Notes under the pieces: generated by a model
Told to the model about the DNA's origin: nothing
Seen by the model: only the letters and a program-made list of their open reading frames with translations
Databases searched by the model: none
Made by a program: the position numbers and the translations under genes
Shown: piece by piece, positions 26,276-35,539 of the stretch
How positions within the stretch are numbered: position 1 is the first letter of the stretch
How the letters are laid out: each line of letters opens with the position of its first letter
Assembly (NCBI RefSeq): GCF_003096715.1
Contig: NZ_QEOL01000017.1
Coordinates: 117,292 to 181,291, forward strand
Direction of reading: 5' to 3'
From: Paraburkholderia silvatlantica
GTDB lineage: Bacteria > Pseudomonadota > Gammaproteobacteria > Burkholderiales > Burkholderiaceae
Length of the DNA stretch: 64,000 bases

Positions 26276-27118
26276 TCAGATGGAGGCGATTACGTCTCTT
26301 GCTTCGCGGGCAATCGCTTCGTCGACCATGCGTCCATCTACAACCCCTGCGCCATTGTCTGAAGCGGCGATAACGCGGCGAGCCCACTCGATGCGCTTCG
26401 CCGACGGCGTGTAGGCAACGTTGATGGCCACTATTTGCAAGGGATGAATTGCGGCCTTCGCCCTGAACCCGTTTTTTTGAGCGAAGACCAGATCACTCTG
26501 AAGTGTAACGGCGTCGTTTAACGCGAAGCACGGCGCATCGATTGCACAGATACGAGCCTCTGCACACGCCATGGCGATGCTGCATCGTGCGAGCTGGAGG
26601 GTGAGGGAGTCCGGCTGCGATCTGGAATCGGACGCAAAGTCGGCTGCGCCGAACATCATCCCGAGCAGTCGTTTCGACGATTGGGCAATTGAATCGACCT
26701 CGCGTAACCCCTTGACGGACTCGATCAGTCCCACGATCTGAATGGACTTGCCTGCGTCTTCGATCTGCTTGCTGACCCGCTTGATCAGATCTGCCGACTC
26801 GACCTTGGGGATAAGGATAAAATCCGGCGCGCCGGCTAGCGCGAGGATCGTGCCCAAATCGTCCTGCCCGACGACGGTTTGCGGGCTATTAATGCGGACA
26901 GCAAGTTTAGGGAGTGCATCGCGCCGGCTGGTGTCCTCGATAAGCCGGCTAACGACGCCGCGTGCGGTGACTTTTTCACCGGAAGGAACGGCGTCCTCGA
27001 GATCGACGATAAGCACATCGGCGCCAGAATCGGTAGCTTTCGAAAACCGGTCCGGACGCGTCGCAGGGGTAAAGAGCCAACTCCGGGTCTTCTTATTGAC
27101 GAGAGTCTGTTGCAACAT
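26276..27118 (-). CDS. CitE-type lyase (citramalyl-CoA lyase candidate)
   Basis: An HpcH/HpaI aldolase/citrate lyase beta-like enzyme of 280 residues. It is expected to split citramalyl-CoA, or a similar malyl-CoA, into acetyl-CoA and a keto acid such as pyruvate. The CitE features are RSWLFTPATRPDRFSKA near the start, VLIVDLEDAVPSGEK (about 35-49, with acidic metal ligands), a conserved Arg in AVRIN, and IPKVESA. The start at 27118 is preceded by GAGGAG; upstream codons to 27199 do not match the family. It is the first gene of the operon and is oriented with the LysR gene upstream. Confidence 0.87.
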   Translation of the reverse strand: MLQQTLVNKKTRSWLFTPATRPDRFSKATDSGADVLIVDLEDAVPSGEKVTARGVVSRLIEDTSRRDALPKLAVRINSPQTVVGQDDLGTILALAGAPDFILIPKVESADLIKRVSKQIEDAGKSIQIVGLIESVKGLREVDSIAQSSKRLLGMMFGAADFASDSRSQPDSLTLQLARCSIAMACAEARICAIDAPCFALNDAVTLQSDLVFAQKNGFRAKAAIHPLQIVAINVAYTPSAKRIEWARRVIAASDNGAGVVDGRMVDEAIAREARDVIASI

Positions 27119-27198
27119 CCTGAGCTCCTCTTGAATGAACCATCGACAGGTCCATTTTCCAATCGGCGCCTGCAGCAGACAATGCGTGATTTTCGGCA

Positions 27199-28143
27199 TC
27201 AGCCTTCTGTTTTGTCGAAGGCTCTGGCAAACACATCCGACACGCCATCTGGACTCGCATTGGCGACAAGATGAGCGAGAAGTTGCTGCGAGTAGGCCGG
27301 CATGGATGCCCTATCCAGTACGCAGACTCTCATGTCGCGCAGTGCCCATTCTTCATCCAAAGAAAGAACCCGTATTGCCATCGTACGTTTGTAGCGACGT
27401 GCGGCCGACTGCGGGACAATTGAAACACCTACATCGTTTTCGACAAGACGACAGATCGCTTCAAAGCTTCCCAATTCGATGCGCTGCCGGATTTTCCGAT
27501 GGATGCGTTGCGCGTGGTCTGCTATGTAACTTTGCAACGCGGATCCGCTCGTGTATCCGATGAAATCGCTGTCGAGAAGCGACCCGAGCGTGATATCAGC
27601 CTGTCCAGCAAATGCGCTTCGGCTGGCGGGCACGATCGCGCAGAGCCGGTCAGTTGCAAACGGGAAGGTTTGCAACGACGCATTGTCTGATGTCGCGGCA
27701 ACGATTCCGATGTCGGCGATTCCATCCATCAGGGCACTGATGATTTCGTTACTGGGTCGCTCCTCGATTTCAATGTTGACATTCGGGTGGCTGGCAAGGA
27801 AGTGCCCAACCGGGACCGGTAGATACTCAGTCAGTGCATGCGTGTTCGCGAGTAGCCGAACTGTGCCGCGCAAGCCGTTGGCGAACTGATCCAGGTCATC
27901 GCTCATTTTCTGCATCGACGTAAGCAGAGTTCTTGCGTGACGCAGCAAGGTTACGCCGGCGTCGGTCATCGTCACGCCAAGCCGTTCCCTCGAGAAAAGG
28001 CAAACACCGACTGCGTCTTCCATCAGCCTAATTCTGCCGCTTACCGACCCAACAGAAAGATTCACCCGGGATGCACCATGCGTAATGCTCCCAGCCTCGG
28101 CGACTGCAATGAACAGGCGAAGATCAGTCAGGTCGAAACGCAT
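27199..28143 (-). CDS. LysR regulator of the lyase-hydratase-CoA-transferase operon
   Basis: A 314-residue LysR protein. Its HTH spans about 1-62 (FDLTDLRLFIAVAEAGSITHGASRVNLSVG), and the effector domain includes RGTVRLLANTHALTEYLPV. It reads in the same direction as the operon it probably controls, unusual for LysR, with an 80-bp gap. Its ATG directly follows the stop codon of the chimeric remnant upstream, and its GAGAG ribosome-binding site lies within that remnant's end. Its sequence is related to the LysR gene at 34463 and the decayed one at 28683. Confidence 0.9.
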   Translation of the reverse strand: MRFDLTDLRLFIAVAEAGSITHGASRVNLSVGSVSGRIRLMEDAVGVCLFSRERLGVTMTDAGVTLLRHARTLLTSMQKMSDDLDQFANGLRGTVRLLANTHALTEYLPVPVGHFLASHPNVNIEIEERPSNEIISALMDGIADIGIVAATSDNASLQTFPFATDRLCAIVPASRSAFAGQADITLGSLLDSDFIGYTSGSALQSYIADHAQRIHRKIRQRIELGSFEAICRLVENDVGVSIVPQSAARRYKRTMAIRVLSLDEEWALRDMRVCVLDRASMPAYSQQLLAHLVANASPDGVSDVFARAFDKTEG

Positions 28144-28503
28144 CTATCTCTCGAGGTGTTTGGCGGAACGACGCCTGTTCGCCGGGCCGCACGAGGGCCG
28201 AAAGTAAGACTGTTCGCCAGTGATGTTGCAATACTTCGACGAGCGGTGTGCGCTGGCGGTTCGAACTCCTGTTGCATCGACAAAATCGTGTGTCTTTGGT
28301 ACGTCAATGCGAATCAGAAGGCCGGTCGCAAGCAGGGCATTGCTCGCGAGGAACGAATTGCGCCAGCCGTATTCAAGAAAATGTGGACCGCTTAGCTGGC
28401 TGCGGCAGGTGCACAAAGGTGCGGCCAGAGCTTGCTCGATCGAGACAACCGTGATCCCGTCCAATGGTCGAGCTAAGGCATTTTTTTCAGGGGAAGCGTT
28501 CAC
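28144..28503 (-). pseudogene. Chimeric relic: CoA-transferase N-terminus fused to MHS carrier segment
   Basis: A GTG at 28503 with GGAG upstream begins a family III CoA-transferase N-terminus (LARPLDGITVVSIEQALAAP). After about 35 residues the frame continues as the middle of an MHS-family carrier (EYGWRNSFLASN ... IRIDVPKTHDFVDA). These correspond to residues about 10-34 of the protein at 35540 and about 193-225 of the carrier at 37597. A deletion of roughly 2.5 kb must have joined them and removed the rest of the transferase, the hydratase and the carrier N-terminus. Confidence 0.75.
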
Positions 28504-28682
28504 ATCCCTCTCCGTTGTTGTCCGCGAACATGGAGCGAGTATCAGCAACGACGGTCCTGGACTACAGCGAGATTTTTCGAACGGATTGTTTGTCAAATAC
28601 GAACGATGAGTGCCAACCTTCACGTGATTTGAGGATGTTTTTTGACGGTCGACAGTGGCAAAATTCGCGAAAGCCAAAGGAT

Positions 28683-29537
28683 ATGCAATACGATCTTACG
28701 GATTTGAAAGTTTTCTTGCAGTCGCGGAAGAGGAGAATCTGTCCCGCGCTGCGAAACGCTGTCGTCTCGCGCCGTCATCGGCCAGCCTGCGCCTTAAAAG
28801 CTGGAAGCCGCTCAGGGCGTGCCCCCTGCTAACCCGTCAGGCGCGCGGTGTAACGATGACGCCTGCCGGCCTCGTGCTGGCGGAACACGTGCGGCGCTGC
28901 GTTGCGCAACTCGAGCAAATTCATGTTGACCTGCTGCCTTTCACTCAAGGTCTGACTGGACGTGTGACGTTTTTTCGCGAATAACAACGCCGTCAGCTTC
29001 TATTCCAGCGTCAGAATCACGTTGGAGGAGCGGCTCAGGCACGACATCGTCGCCGCGGGGCGAGCGGATGTGGGTGTCGTAGCACTGGAAGTGGATCAGC
29101 CTGAGCTTGAGTTCCTGTCTTACCGGGAGGATCAACTGGTGCTGCTGGCGCCGCTTGAGAATCTCTTCGGAGGGGAGAGTACGATCAGCTTCGTCGACTG
29201 CACCGACCAGCCGTTTATCAGTCTGCGATCGGGCGTCGCACTACACACGTTACTGGTCGACCATGCGAGTGCGTTGGGCCGGTGCCTGGATGTATGCGTC
29301 CAGAAATCCGGATATCGCGCCATTGCCCGGCTGGTTGTTCCGCCAGCGCAGGAGTGCATTGCTTCGTGATCGGCGCTGGAAACCGCAGCTTATGAGAAGC
29401 CTGCCGTCATCAACCTGGTGGACCCGTGGGCCCGGCGTGATCTCCGTGTGTGCGCGCGTCGCACACCCCACGAGAAAAACTATTTCCACGACAAGCTGGT
29501 CGATATCCTGTGCGGACACGCCAGCGTTGAAAATTGA
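28683..29537 (+). pseudogene. Decayed LysR gene, homologue of the regulator at 34463
   Basis: From ATG 28683 the pieces read YDLTDLKVF, then in a second frame LAVAEEENLSRAAKRCRLAP and DLLPFTQGLTGRVTFF, then SVRITLEERLRHDIVAAGRA, and finally DPWARRDLRVCARR. Together these cover most of a LysR protein like the one at 34463-35353. At least two frameshifts and a deletion of about 15-20 residues after the first effector strand break it. It is divergent from the chimeric transferase relic, mirroring the intact LysR/CoA-transferase pair. Confidence 0.82.
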
Positions 29538-29576
29538 ACCTGAGTCCTGTTTGGAAACATTGACGCACGAATGCGG

Positions 29577-30839
29577 CTAGCGGGCCATTCCTGGCGATTT
29601 ACGCCACAGGATTGTCGCTAGAACGAGGCAGATGGCAAGAAGCCCAATAGAAAACACGACAACTGCACCCCAACCCGATCGCTGCCAGAAGAAGCCGCCT
29701 ACTGACCCGATGAAACTCGAGCCCAGATAGTATCCAAGGAGATAGAGAGACGATGCGTGCCCCTTCGCGCCGTCTGCCAGTCGGCCGACCCAGCCACTCG
29801 CGACCGAGTGTGCCGTGAAGAATCCAATGGTAACCAGTACGATGCCGACGGTCACCCAGAACAGCGAACTTTGAAGTGTTGCCAGCAGGCCGATCGCCGC
29901 TATAAAAATTCCTGATGCAAGGACTGGACCTCGCCCCAGTTTGTCCCCCAGTGAGCCAGCCCACGACGATGCAACAATGCCAAAGATGTACGCGCTGAAA
30001 ATCAGGCCGGTTTTGCTCGCAGAGAGATTAAAGGGCGGAGCCATCAGCCTGAATCCGGCATAGTTGTACACAGTCACAAACACGCCCATTGCAAGGCACC
30101 CGATCGCGAACACCGCGGGCAGTAGCGAATGCTTCAGATGCTTGCGCCAGAGGGCGAAATGATCCCATCCTCCGAGGGCGGTATTCCGTACGAAGTTTCT
30201 CGACTTCGGCAACAGGACGACAAAGCCTACTGCTACAAATAGATCAAGAATGCCGACAGTGCTTAGCGCGCTGCGCCATGAGAAGTAGTCGGTCAGGTAG
30301 CTCACGCCGACTCGGCCAGCCATCCCTCCGAAAGCTGTGCCACCGACGTACAGACCCATTGAAAATCCGAGACCGTTCGCGGAAATCTCTTCCGCCAGAT
30401 AGGCCATTGCTACCGCGGGCACACCACCCAATACGAAGCCTTCGACGGCGCGCGCGACGAGCAGCGAATGCCAGTCGGGAGCGCGTGCTGCCATCACATT
30501 GAAGATTGCTGCCAATACCATTGATGCGAACATGAGGCCGCGTCGGCCGAGACGTTCCGACAGTGCTCCAGCAACCAGAATCGCAATCGCAAGCAGTCCG
30601 GTCGACAGGGATAAGGCCAAAGAACTTCCCGCTGCCCCAATCTTGAATTCGGCGGCGAAATAGGGAAGCAGCGGCTGGACGCAATAGAGCAGGGAAAACG
30701 TTGCGAAGCCCGCAAGAAATAGCGCAAGGCTAATGCGCCGATATGCAGAGGAGCCGCGCGCGGCGCCTTTTGTGACGGATTCGGGAGCGACCTCGACTGC
30801 TGCAGGACGCATGGCCGCAGCATATGGAGAGGACTTCAT
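29577..30839 (-). CDS. MFS transporter, YnfM-like
   Basis: A 420-residue inner-membrane carrier with twelve predicted spans. It includes the MFS loop motif ERLGRRGLMFASM (between spans 2 and 3) and GDKLGRGPVLASG in the second half. The sequence resembles E. coli YnfM by eye, and the divergent LysR gene is the usual ynfL partner. The substrate is unknown; export of a small metabolite is plausible. The start at 30839 is chosen over 30872 because the added residues are not conserved, although its ribosome-binding site is weak. Confidence 0.88.
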   Translation of the reverse strand: MKSSPYAAAMRPAAVEVAPESVTKGAARGSSAYRRISLALFLAGFATFSLLYCVQPLLPYFAAEFKIGAAGSSLALSLSTGLLAIAILVAGALSERLGRRGLMFASMVLAAIFNVMAARAPDWHSLLVARAVEGFVLGGVPAVAMAYLAEEISANGLGFSMGLYVGGTAFGGMAGRVGVSYLTDYFSWRSALSTVGILDLFVAVGFVVLLPKSRNFVRNTALGGWDHFALWRKHLKHSLLPAVFAIGCLAMGVFVTVYNYAGFRLMAPPFNLSASKTGLIFSAYIFGIVASSWAGSLGDKLGRGPVLASGIFIAAIGLLATLQSSLFWVTVGIVLVTIGFFTAHSVASGWVGRLADGAKGHASSLYLLGYYLGSSFIGSVGGFFWQRSGWGAVVVFSIGLLAICLVLATILWRKSPGMAR

Positions 30840-30926
30840 ATTAAAACTCGCAGATATGTGATGGACCAACAAATTCTGGCTGGTTTAAGCTATGCTGTCC
30901 AATATATGAAAAAAGTCGAACCTATA

Positions 30927-30939
30927 TATCTGAGAGATA
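30927..30939 (+). promoter_or_regulatory. T-N11-A LysR box
   Basis: TATCTGAGAGATA is a dyad (ATC/GAT) with the T-N11-A spacing of LysR-type operators. It lies three bases before the LysR ATG, inside the 103-bp divergent gap to the MFS gene. This position fits autorepression of the regulator. Confidence 0.45.
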
Positions 30940-30942
30940 TCA

Positions 30943-31821
30943 ATGGAATTGCGACATCTTCGTTATTTCCTCGTGGTTGCCGACGAACAGAATTTCACCC
31001 GGGCAGCAGGTCGCCTTGGAATCGGGCAGCCGCCGTTGAGCATGCAGATCAAGGATCTTGAACAGGAAGTTGGGGCGGTGCTTTTCCAACGCACCTCGCG
31101 GGGAGTTTTCCTGACGGAAGCGGGTGAGGCATTCCTGCCCGAAGCGAGGCAGGCTCTCGAAGCGGCTGACAACGCCCTTCATGCAGCGCGGAGAGCCAGT
31201 CGAGGTGATTTCGGGAAGCTGCGAATAGGATTTACAGGTTCAGCAGCGTTCAACAGGATCGTCTCCGGTTCCATTCGAAAATTTCGGCGCGTATTTTCCG
31301 GAGTGGAAGTTGTCCTCGAAGAGCACAATACGAACGACCTGATTGAGCGACTGCAAAACATGAAACTTGACACGGCGTTCATTCGGCCCGGAATCACCGA
31401 GCCACATGGACTGGTTCTCAATCGACTTCCTGATGAGCCGATGAAAATCCTGTTGCCGACGACACACCGCCTGTCAAAACACAAAAAAATTCCGATTGCA
31501 GCGCTATCGGCGGAGTCGTTCGTATTCTTCCCACGATCGGTTGGACCTGCGCTTCATGACGAAATAATCAAGGCCTGTCAGGACAGCGGTTTTGAACCAA
31601 TATTGGGACAGCAGGCACCCCAGATGTCTTCCGTCGTCAATCTCGTGGCAGCTGGTTTTGGTATTTCCATTGTCCCGTCAGCCATAGCACAAATACAGGC
31701 AGACGGCGTGAAATACATCGATATCGACGGCGAGGGGCCACGTGCCAGGCTGGCGCTTGCCAAGCGTCAAGACATGACGTCAGCGGTGCTCGGTAATTTT
31801 ATAAAGATCGTAGCCTCCTAG
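30943..31821 (+). CDS. LysR regulator divergent from the YnfM-like carrier
   Basis: A 292-residue LysR protein with HTH at about 1-60 (MELRHLRYFLVVADEQNFTR, RLGIGQPPLSMQIKDLE) and an effector domain with GFTGSAAFNRIVSGS. The close divergent arrangement with the MFS gene and the operator-like dyad in front of it suggest it controls both. No defects are visible. Confidence 0.92.
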   Translation: MELRHLRYFLVVADEQNFTRAAGRLGIGQPPLSMQIKDLEQEVGAVLFQRTSRGVFLTEAGEAFLPEARQALEAADNALHAARRASRGDFGKLRIGFTGSAAFNRIVSGSIRKFRRVFSGVEVVLEEHNTNDLIERLQNMKLDTAFIRPGITEPHGLVLNRLPDEPMKILLPTTHRLSKHKKIPIAALSAESFVFFPRSVGPALHDEIIKACQDSGFEPILGQQAPQMSSVVNLVAAGFGISIVPSAIAQIQADGVKYIDIDGEGPRARLALAKRQDMTSAVLGNFIKIVAS

Positions 31822-32034
31822 GCGTCCAGGTTGGTGTCTCCGTTGTCTTCGATCGCATGTCGTAGCATTCATTTGGGCCCTCCGTTCCTCAAGTGGACGT
31901 GTCGAAACTCCACTCTGGCACCAGTTCAGGGGCCACGGGAAAGTGGCGCCTCCATGCCATCATCTCGGCGTAAAGGACATCGGGTCGTACGAGCGCGAAC
32001 GGCGCATTTCGGCTCCAACGCGTCGCTTTTCATG

Positions 32035-32886
32035 CTACGGTCGAAGCGCAAGCAAGCGGGGCGTTTTTCCGGGCGCTGCTGCCGCCATCGCGTCTATCAG
32101 TGCGCGTGTTTCCGTTGGGCCGAATTCCCCTAGGTCTTTGACTATCCGCAACCGGCACACAAACCACAGCAGGCTCGTTCGCACGAGTGACGGCATGCGC
32201 AAAAGCATCGCGAGTGAACGGGGTCTTGTCTGGTGTCCAAGACGTTGCACGACGTCAAAACCTTCGGTCCAGGCTGCGTTGAGCCGTCTTGCCTCCGACC
32301 AGGTGAGCTGGGTCGATCTCTGCGATGTGAGCAGTGCGGACAGAAAGAGTGGCACGACGAGCGCGACGTGACTGCGAAGGAACGCGTCCATGTCATGCTC
32401 TACCTCGCTTGGCATTCCGGCTTCCTTGAACAATGCTGCCATATCTGGGCTCGACATGGTAGTCACCATTCCGGGGCCGTCTACCCGAAAGCGCAGCCGA
32501 TGGTCGACGAGATACGCCGACATATTCGGGAACCCGAATGCGAAGCGCTCAGCGCCCAGAATTGTTCGATAGTGTTCAGTGCCTTTGAATGTATTGAACA
32601 TCAGCAGGATGTGGTTCGCGCGGCTTGCCGATAGCGCGGGCAACAGCGATCCTATCTGGTGCTCGGGAACCGTGACGATCGTCAGATCGCACGGCGCGGT
32701 CGGATCCAGCCCCGGACGAACCTCAACCTGCGCAAGTTGTCCGTCGACGGTGGTGATTGCACCGTCCCGACGCAGTGCATTGAAGCGCTCACCTCGGGCG
32801 ACGACGGTGATGTCATGACCCGCTTTGGCAAGACAGAAGGCTACGGCGCTGCCGATCCGGCCCGCACCAACAAGTATGATTTTCAT
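32035..32886 (-). CDS. Ketopantoate reductase-like (PanE/ApbA family) dehydrogenase
   Basis: A 283-residue NAD(P)H-dependent reductase of the PanE/ApbA fold. The Rossmann motif GAGRIGS is at residues 7-13, followed by VVARGERFNALRRDG, and the C-terminal domain is mostly helical. The typical catalytic Lys/Asn/Glu/Ser set of genuine ketopantoate reductases is not obvious, so another 2-keto acid or enol substrate is likely. It is divergent from the LysR gene at 32953, its likely regulator. Confidence 0.8.
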   Translation of the reverse strand: MKIILVGAGRIGSAVAFCLAKAGHDITVVARGERFNALRRDGAITTVDGQLAQVEVRPGLDPTAPCDLTIVTVPEHQIGSLLPALSASRANHILLMFNTFKGTEHYRTILGAERFAFGFPNMSAYLVDHRLRFRVDGPGMVTTMSSPDMAALFKEAGMPSEVEHDMDAFLRSHVALVVPLFLSALLTSQRSTQLTWSEARRLNAAWTEGFDVVQRLGHQTRPRSLAMLLRMPSLVRTSLLWFVCRLRIVKDLGEFGPTETRALIDAMAAAAPGKTPRLLALRP

Positions 32887-32952
32887 GACTCCAGTTTGCG
32901 CGTGAGTGGTGTTTGCTGTATACGCAATATGTCGACAACCTGATTTCCAAAA

Positions 32953-33816
32953 ATGGAAACACTTTCCTGGGACGATCTACGTATTCTTCTCGCGGTATAT
33001 CGAGCCGGAAGCATGCTCGCTGCGGGCAAGGCGCTGGGCCTTTCTACATCCACGACCGCGCGCCGGCTGGATGCGCTCGAAGCGGCGATAGGATGCCAGC
33101 TGGTGTTCCGCAGTCGATCTGGCACTGAATTGAAGCCGCAAGCGCTGCAGATGGTTCGGCTAGCCGAAGGATTGGCCCACGGCCTCGATGCCCTGCGCCG
33201 GGATCAAAACATCATCGCGGGGACATTGCGGATCAGCGTGCCGGACGGTATGGCACAAGGGCTCGCGCGTGCACTGTTCAGACTCCGCGACGCCTTTCCC
33301 CAAGTTGATCTCGAACTGGTGGGCGAGAGCCGATTGGCAGACGTGGCCGCGCGCGAGGCAGACATTGCCGTCCGACTGACACGCTCCACTTCGAATGTGC
33401 TCGTGGAAAAGCATCTCTCCAGTTTGCGATTCGCGTTATTCGCATCTTCTGACTATGTCCGGCGCTTTCTGCCTACGCGGCAGCTCGGCAAGGATGCGTG
33501 CGTGCATACGTTTGTCGGACTCGACGAACGCTGGAAAGGACTTCCGCATGAACAATGGGTACGCGAGCTTGGCGCGACGCGGTTCGCCTTTCGGTCGAGC
33601 TCGATGGAGGCGATCGCAGAGGCGGTTCGTCAGGGAGCGGGCCTCGCGGCGTTCCTTGAGAAAGATCCACGAACCGAAGACCTTATTCGCGTGGAAACGA
33701 AAATCACTGGACCCACCCAGCCGTTCTATCTGGTCTATCACCGCGATTTACGCAAGCAGCCACATGTTCGAGCGGCCATCATCGCAATCGAGACTTATAT
33801 GCGTGCCAACCGCTGA
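32953..33816 (+). CDS. LysR regulator divergent from the PanE-like gene
   Basis: A 287-residue LysR protein of the CrgA-like group. The HTH is LSWDDLRILLAVYRAGSMLA followed by LGLSTSTTARRLDALE. The effector domain has GTLRISVPDGMAQGLARALF and AREADIAVRLTR. The 66-bp divergent gap to the PanE-like gene is enough for one shared operator. It appears intact. Confidence 0.9.
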   Translation: METLSWDDLRILLAVYRAGSMLAAGKALGLSTSTTARRLDALEAAIGCQLVFRSRSGTELKPQALQMVRLAEGLAHGLDALRRDQNIIAGTLRISVPDGMAQGLARALFRLRDAFPQVDLELVGESRLADVAAREADIAVRLTRSTSNVLVEKHLSSLRFALFASSDYVRRFLPTRQLGKDACVHTFVGLDERWKGLPHEQWVRELGATRFAFRSSSMEAIAEAVRQGAGLAAFLEKDPRTEDLIRVETKITGPTQPFYLVYHRDLRKQPHVRAAIIAIETYMRANR

Positions 33817-34462
33817 TCAGTTCCAACAGTACAGGGCTTAAGGGTTACAGATGAAATCCTGGCGAAGGTAATGGCACGCGCGGCCTGCTCCTGCCGTTCG
33901 ATAGAAAAGATACGAGTTTCAAGATGGGCGATCCCGCCGGCGTGTTGATGTCGCTACCCGGAAATCTGCTCGAATATATTGTCGGACGAGCGTCCCGAAA
34001 GATGCTCGATCAGATAAAGCTCAAGGTCTGGTCGACGAAGCTGGTAGCACCAAGTTCGATGAGGTCGAAGTCCGCATCTGCGATAGCACGCCTCTTCGCC
34101 AGTTGCCGATGCCGTGAGGCGAAGACCCAAGTCGCCTTGGCAAATTCTGAACCCCTGAGCATCCTTGACAACATTGAGACGAACGATCATCGATACGCCG
34201 AGCATCGAGGAGCTAATTCAATAGACATTGTTCACGCTACCGGGCTATAGCAGACTGCCCTACGCGAACGCTATCCGATCTGAAGTCGTCGATGCCGGGG
34301 ACGAGTTGGAAAAGCGGGGACAGGAAACAACGCCGGGAGCGCGGCTGTGTGCGCTCAAGCGATTACGAAATTGTCACTGACCTTTGGGTGCCCTTAAAGA
34401 CTGCGTCGATGTAACAGCAGAAGAGTTTATGGAGGGGTATGAGTGTTACCCCGTCCCAAGCG
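33817..34462. other. Gene-less stretch between two LysR genes
   Basis: A minus-strand frame at 33954-34205 (83 codons) contains RRPDLELYLIEHLSGRSSDN, which looks protein-like but has no start signal or recognised family. The stretch is probably remnant DNA. No terminator is evident. Confidence 0.35.
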
Positions 34463-35353
34463 TCACTCGGACGGTTGGCACAGCATGTCGACGAACTTAT
34501 CGCGGTACAGATTCTTCTCTGCTGGATTGCGCGGAACACATACGTGAAGGTTTCGTTGAGACCAAGGCTCGATTAGCTCGATGACTGCGACCTTTCCTTC
34601 ATCCGACGCCTCAATGGCTGTTCGGGGCACAATGCCGATTCCGGCGCCGGAGGAAACCAGCCGGGCAATTGCGCGATAGCCCGAAACCTGCACACGAACA
34701 TCCAGGCGCCCGTCTAGCGCGTTGGCATGATTCATCAAAAACGTGTGCAACGCAGCTCCAGATTGCAGGCTGATAAATGGCTGCCCCAGGCACTCCTTGA
34801 AGCTAACATGACTTTGCTCCGCGAGCCGATGCGTAACGGGTGCGAGCAGTACTAACTGGTCCTTTTTGTACGGCACGAAGCGCAACGCTGGGTGTTCAGA
34901 TTCCAACGCAACAACGCCGACATCCGCTCGACCTGCAACGACAGCCCCGACGATGTCGTGACTCAACCGCTCTTCGAGAGTGATGCGCACGCTCGGGAAT
35001 GCCGCAAAGAATCTCGCGAGGTCATCCGGAAGATGGGAGCTGATTGCGTTGTTGTTCGCGAACACCGTGACATGTCCTGTCATTCCCTGGGTGAACGGAA
35101 GAAGGTCCGAGCGCATCTGGTCAAGTTGGGCAAGGCAACGTCTTGCATGTTCAACAAGGACCTGCCCAGCGCCAGTCAGGGCAACACCTCGGGGATGTCT
35201 GCTCAATAGCGTCGCGCCGACAGAATCCTCGAGATTCTTCACGCGAAGACTCGCGGAGGACGGTGCCAGGTGGCATCGCTCCGCACCGCGCGAAACATTG
35301 CCTTCCTCGGCGACGGCAACGAACACCTTCAGGTCAGTCAAGTCGTAGCTCAT
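34463..35353 (-). CDS. LysR regulator of the family III CoA-transferase cassette
   Basis: A 296-residue LysR protein starting at ATG 35353 (SYDLTDLKVFVAVAEEGNVS). Its recognition helix region is CHLAPSSASLRVKNLE, and the effector domain includes QGMTGHVTVFANNNAISSH and SGAGIGIVPRTA. It is divergent from the CoA-transferase at 35540 with a 186-bp gap. A decayed relative with the same divergent arrangement lies at 28683-29537. Confidence 0.92.
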   Translation of the reverse strand: MSYDLTDLKVFVAVAEEGNVSRGAERCHLAPSSASLRVKNLEDSVGATLLSRHPRGVALTGAGQVLVEHARRCLAQLDQMRSDLLPFTQGMTGHVTVFANNNAISSHLPDDLARFFAAFPSVRITLEERLSHDIVGAVVAGRADVGVVALESEHPALRFVPYKKDQLVLLAPVTHRLAEQSHVSFKECLGQPFISLQSGAALHTFLMNHANALDGRLDVRVQVSGYRAIARLVSSGAGIGIVPRTAIEASDEGKVAVIELIEPWSQRNLHVCVPRNPAEKNLYRDKFVDMLCQPSE

Positions 35354-35539
35354 TGTGTTCGATTTCGACGAAGGTAACTTCCGATTTATAGCACATAGGG
35401 CAGACCGTGTAAGCCGCCTCGGGCATGTTGCAGCGCACGATTTCGTTTTTTGCAAACACTCCCTTTGGAAAATCTCGCTGTAATTGAGGGCGGCAATTTC
35501 TGATACTGGCAGCCATCAACATAACTCCAGGAGACAGTG

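Noticed and set aside
33954..34205. An 83-codon minus-strand frame with a protein-like segment (DLELYLIEHLSG).
   Set aside because: No start signal, no recognised family, and no neighbour that would form an operon with it.
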